NCBI GenBank assembly: GCA_902766085.1
Contig: CACXCH010000023.1
Span: 1-15,976 of the forward strand
Direction of reading: 5' to 3'
DNA length: 15,976 bases
From: an uncultured Eubacteriales bacterium
GTDB lineage: Bacteria; Bacillota; Clostridia; TANB77; CAG-508
Of this stretch, positions 13,945-15,976 are shown piece by piece (position 1 is the stretch's first letter; each line of letters opens with the position of its first letter). A model generated the notes under the pieces. It searched no databases. It was given only the letters and a program-made list of their open reading frames with translations, and was not told where the DNA came from. Made by a program: the position numbers and the translations under genes.

Positions 13945-14949
13945 TTGGAATTAGATAATCGTAAAAAACGTATATTACAAGCAATTGTTAATGAATACAT
14001 TGACACGATTGAACCTGTTAGTTCAAATAGTCTTATTTCAAAATATGGTTTAAATTGTAGTAGTGCAACAGTTAGAAATGAAATGGCTGAACTTGAAAAG
14101 GAAGGCTTTATTGAAAAAACTCATACATCAAGCGGGAGAGTCCCATCAAACAAAGGTTACAGATTTTATGTTGATAAACTTTTAAATGATCAGGATCTTA
14201 ACATAGATGAGATTAAATATATTAATTCAAAACTCAAAAACAAAGTTGATGAAATGGAAGAGCTTACAAAAATTGCTACTAATACAATTTCGGAAGTAAC
14301 ACATTATACTACAGTTGCGATAGGCCCTAATGCAGGAAAACAAACCATAGATGAGATTAAATTTGTTTTACTTGGATCTAGACTTTTAATGGCTGTTATA
14401 TTAACAAACATTGGAACAATAAAAGAAACTATAATCAAATTTGACAAGGATATAACTCAAGAACAGGTTGATACAATTTCGCTAATTTTTAACAACAAGT
14501 TAAAGGGAAAACCTTTATCATCAATTAAGCTTCCAATGGAAAAATACATTATGGATGAAATGAACTATCGACTTGATGTTATTAAACCAATAGTTGATCA
14601 AATAACAAAAGTGATAAATGATGAATCTGAAGTTTATTTAAGAGGGGCTGATCAAGCATTAGATAATCCAGAATTAAAGGATTACGAAAAAGCAAAAGAA
14701 TTTTTATCTCTTTTAAGTAAACATGATTTAATTTTTGATTTGCTTGACAGTGATGATGATTTTAATGTATATATTGGAAATGAAGTAAATGGATTAAATG
14801 ACTTTAGTTTTATAACATTTAAAAACAAGGTAAATGGTAGAGAACTTGGAGCAATTGGAATTATAGGGCCAACTAGAATGGACTATTCAAAGGTAATTTC
14901 GGTCCTAAAATACATAAATGAAAAACTGAATAATGATAGAAAAGAATAG
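13945..14949 (+). CDS. hrcA: heat-inducible transcription repressor HrcA
   Basis: HrcA represses class I heat-shock genes by binding CIRCE, and its activity depends on GroE. The N-terminal winged helix covers about 5-80 (RILQAIVNEYIDTIEPVSSNSLISKYGLNCSSATVRNEMAELEKEGFIEKTHTSSGRVPSNKGYRFYVD). The C-terminal GAF-like domain and the final GAIGIIGPTRMDY block are typical. I place the start at the TTG at 13945, giving 334 residues, because AGAGGTG (13932-13938) is its ribosome site. The GTG at 13936 lies inside that site and cannot itself be served. A TTG start may hold repressor levels low. It is the first gene of hrcA-grpE-dnaK and is itself under CIRCE control. Confidence 0.96.
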   Translation: MELDNRKKRILQAIVNEYIDTIEPVSSNSLISKYGLNCSSATVRNEMAELEKEGFIEKTHTSSGRVPSNKGYRFYVDKLLNDQDLNIDEIKYINSKLKNKVDEMEELTKIATNTISEVTHYTTVAIGPNAGKQTIDEIKFVLLGSRLLMAVILTNIGTIKETIIKFDKDITQEQVDTISLIFNNKLKGKPLSSIKLPMEKYIMDEMNYRLDVIKPIVDQITKVINDESEVYLRGADQALDNPELKDYEKAKEFLSLLSKHDLIFDLLDSDDDFNVYIGNEVNGLNDFSFITFKNKVNGRELGAIGIIGPTRMDYSKVISVLKYINEKLNNDRKE

Positions 14950-15079
14950 GCACTCTTTCTATTCAAATAGTAAAAAAATTTAACTTATAATTTATGTAAT
15001 ATATCTAATTATTATAAAAGCAATTAATCAAATGCTAAATCTATAAAAATATAAGAACAAAAAATTGAAAGGAAGTGAT

Positions 15080-15673
15080 ATGATGGAGGAAAAAGAAAAT
15101 AAAACAAATGAGAAAGATGAAACAATAAAAACTGAAAAAAAAGAAGTAGAAAATAATCAAAAAGAAGAAAAAGAACAAGAAAAAACAGAAACAAAACAAG
15201 AACAAAATAATAATGATGAAGTCCATTTATTAAAAATAAAAATAAATGATCAAAAAGCAATTATTGACGAACAGGATGACAGAATAAAAAGACTGATGGC
15301 TGAATTTGAAAACTTTAAAAAGAGAAATGGAAAAGAAAGAGAAAACCTTTATTCTTCTGTTATGAGTGATGTAATCACAAAACTTTTACCAGTTATTGAC
15401 AATCTCGAAAAAGCAGCACAAACAGAGACTTCAGATGAAAAATACAAAGAAGGAATAGTCATGTGCTTGAATCAATTTAAAGATGTTTTATCAGCTTGTA
15501 ATGTTACAGAAATTAAAACTGTAGGCGAAAAGTTTGACCCAAGTTTACATGAGGCTGTTAGTTCAGTTGTTGATGAAAACTTAGGAGAGAAGGTCATAAA
15601 AGAAGAATACAGAAAAGGCTACAAAATAGGAGATAAAGTCATTAGACATTCTCTTGTTGTAGTTGCAAATTGA
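15080..15673 (+). CDS. grpE: GrpE nucleotide-exchange factor
   Basis: GrpE is the dimeric co-chaperone that releases ADP from DnaK. Starting at the ATG at 15080 it is 197 residues. An in-frame TTG at 15065 was rejected because AAAGGAAG (15068-15075) is the ribosome site. The first 47 residues are a charged Lys/Glu/Asn-rich disordered tail, followed by a long coiled coil (about 48-112, including RLMAEFENFKKRNGKERE) and the compact beta domain with GEKFDPSLHEAV (149-160) and GYKIGDKVIRHSLVVVAN at the end, all family hallmarks. It lies between hrcA and dnaK as expected. The 130-bp gap from hrcA contains no clear promoter. Its 3' end is repeated downstream. Confidence 0.97.
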   Translation: MMEEKENKTNEKDETIKTEKKEVENNQKEEKEQEKTETKQEQNNNDEVHLLKIKINDQKAIIDEQDDRIKRLMAEFENFKKRNGKERENLYSSVMSDVITKLLPVIDNLEKAAQTETSDEKYKEGIVMCLNQFKDVLSACNVTEIKTVGEKFDPSLHEAVSSVVDENLGEKVIKEEYRKGYKIGDKVIRHSLVVVAN

Positions 15674-15753
15674 AACTTACTAAATGTTGATGTGTTGCAA
15701 GTTAAAACTTATTAAATGATGTAGTTGCAAATTAAATTTTTTTAAAGGTTACT
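15662..15753. repeat. tandem copies of the grpE 3' end, 3 units of 30-32 bp
   Basis: Units begin with GTTGCAA at 15662, 15694 and 15724 (periods 32 and 30). The first spans the last codons (Val-Ala-Asn), the TGA stop and the following bases. The second repeats it as GTTGCAAGTTAAAACTTATT, and the third as GTTGCAAATTAAATTTTTT, increasingly diverged. The array fills the first half of the 181-bp grpE-dnaK gap. Confidence 0.85.
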
Positions 15754-15760
15754 TCAAAGT

Positions 15761-15786
15761 ATTAGAAAATATAAATATTTCCTAAT
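15761..15786 (+). other. hairpin in the grpE-dnaK gap
   Basis: Arms ATTAGAAAATA and TATTTCCTAAT pair at 10 of 11 positions around a 4-base loop. No T-run follows, so this is not a standard terminator. It could be an mRNA processing or stabilising stem ahead of dnaK, or chance in AT-rich DNA. No CIRCE is seen in this gap. Confidence 0.35.
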
Positions 15787-15854
15787 AAACATATAATAAA
15801 AATTTACAAAAGATTATTATAAATTAGTTATAAAATAAAAATAGGAGGAAAATT

Positions 15855-15976
15855 ATGGGAAAGATTATAGGAATTGACTTAGGAACTACAAATTCTTGTG
15901 TAGCTGTTATGGAAGGAGGAGAGCCTGTTGTAATACCTAATTCAGAAGGTAACAGAACAACACCATCTGTTGTTGC
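15855..15976 (+). CDS. dnaK: chaperone DnaK (Hsp70), N-terminal fragment cut by window end
   Basis: The first 40 codons read MGKIIGIDLGTTNSCVAVMEGG and then PVVIPNSEGNRTTPSVV. This is the unmistakable phosphate-1 loop (GIDLGTTNS) and NxEGxRTTPSVV of the Hsp70 ATPase domain. The ATG at 15855 follows a strong AGGAGG (15843-15848). It is the third gene of the heat-shock operon and works with GrpE and DnaJ; the rest, and probably dnaJ, lie beyond the window. Confidence 0.98.
   Translation, partial: MGKIIGIDLGTTNSCVAVMEGGEPVVIPNSEGNRTTPSVV

Noticed and set aside
14944..14964. Inverted repeat GAATAG/CTATTC at the hrcA stop as a terminator.
   Set aside because: The stem is only 6 bp with a 9-base loop and no T-run. 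The operon is expected to continue into grpE.
15024..15260. Long minus-strand open frames opposite grpE, rich in Phe and Leu.
   Set aside because: They mirror the Lys/Glu-rich (AAA/GAA) codons of the GrpE N-terminus and have no ribosome site. They are shadows, not membrane proteins.

Overview
The window is strongly AT-rich and every convincing gene lies on the + strand. It reads as chromosomal DNA of a low-GC Firmicute, most likely a Clostridia-class bacterium. The evidence is the order hrcA-grpE-dnaK with CIRCE-type operators, an AbrB protein with the clostridial C-terminal zinc ribbon, a LexA with a Gram-positive-type dyad at its promoter, a TGS-domain nucleoside kinase, and an RNHCP-domain protein. 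TGA is used as a stop (grpE) and TGG codes for Trp, so the standard code applies. I cannot name a species.

Layout. 57-2840 mutS (mismatch repair). 3036-4685 TGS/uridine-kinase-like nucleoside kinase, followed closely by a small zinc-binding RNHCP protein (4703-5020). 5158-6204 trpS. 6391-7674 obgE. 7817-10430 a three-gene block: a PlsC-like acyltransferase, a family 8 glycosyltransferase, and a second PlsC-like acyltransferase that overlaps the glycosyltransferase. This block probably makes or remodels a membrane (glyco)lipid. 10442-13197 a LexA-type promoter/operator, then lexA, a small membrane protein, and a divergent DnaB-like helicase with no visible terminator between them. 13291-13705 abrB with its own promoter and a strong Rho-independent terminator. 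13795-15976 the heat-shock operon hrcA-grpE-dnaK (dnaK cut by the window end), preceded by two CIRCE-like inverted repeats around the promoter.

The most unusual feature is a set of local tandem arrays with units of about 30-36 bp, scattered between and inside otherwise ordinary housekeeping genes. Two of them (after trpS and after grpE) are tandem copies of the 3' end of the preceding gene, stop codon region included. Two more lie in the mutS-kinase and obgE-plsC gaps, and one is an in-frame 11-residue repeat inside the first acyltransferase. A single 27-bp direct repeat also flanks the small gene after lexA. The second point of interest is the lexA-small membrane protein-DnaB-like arrangement, which resembles SOS division-inhibitor loci (SosA/YneA) in logic but not in recognisable sequence.

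Start codons were reassigned where the Shine-Dalgarno position demanded it: trpS at 5158, hrcA at a TTG at 13945, grpE at 15080, and the small membrane protein at 11209. No tRNA, rRNA, CRISPR array, transposase or phage structural gene was seen.
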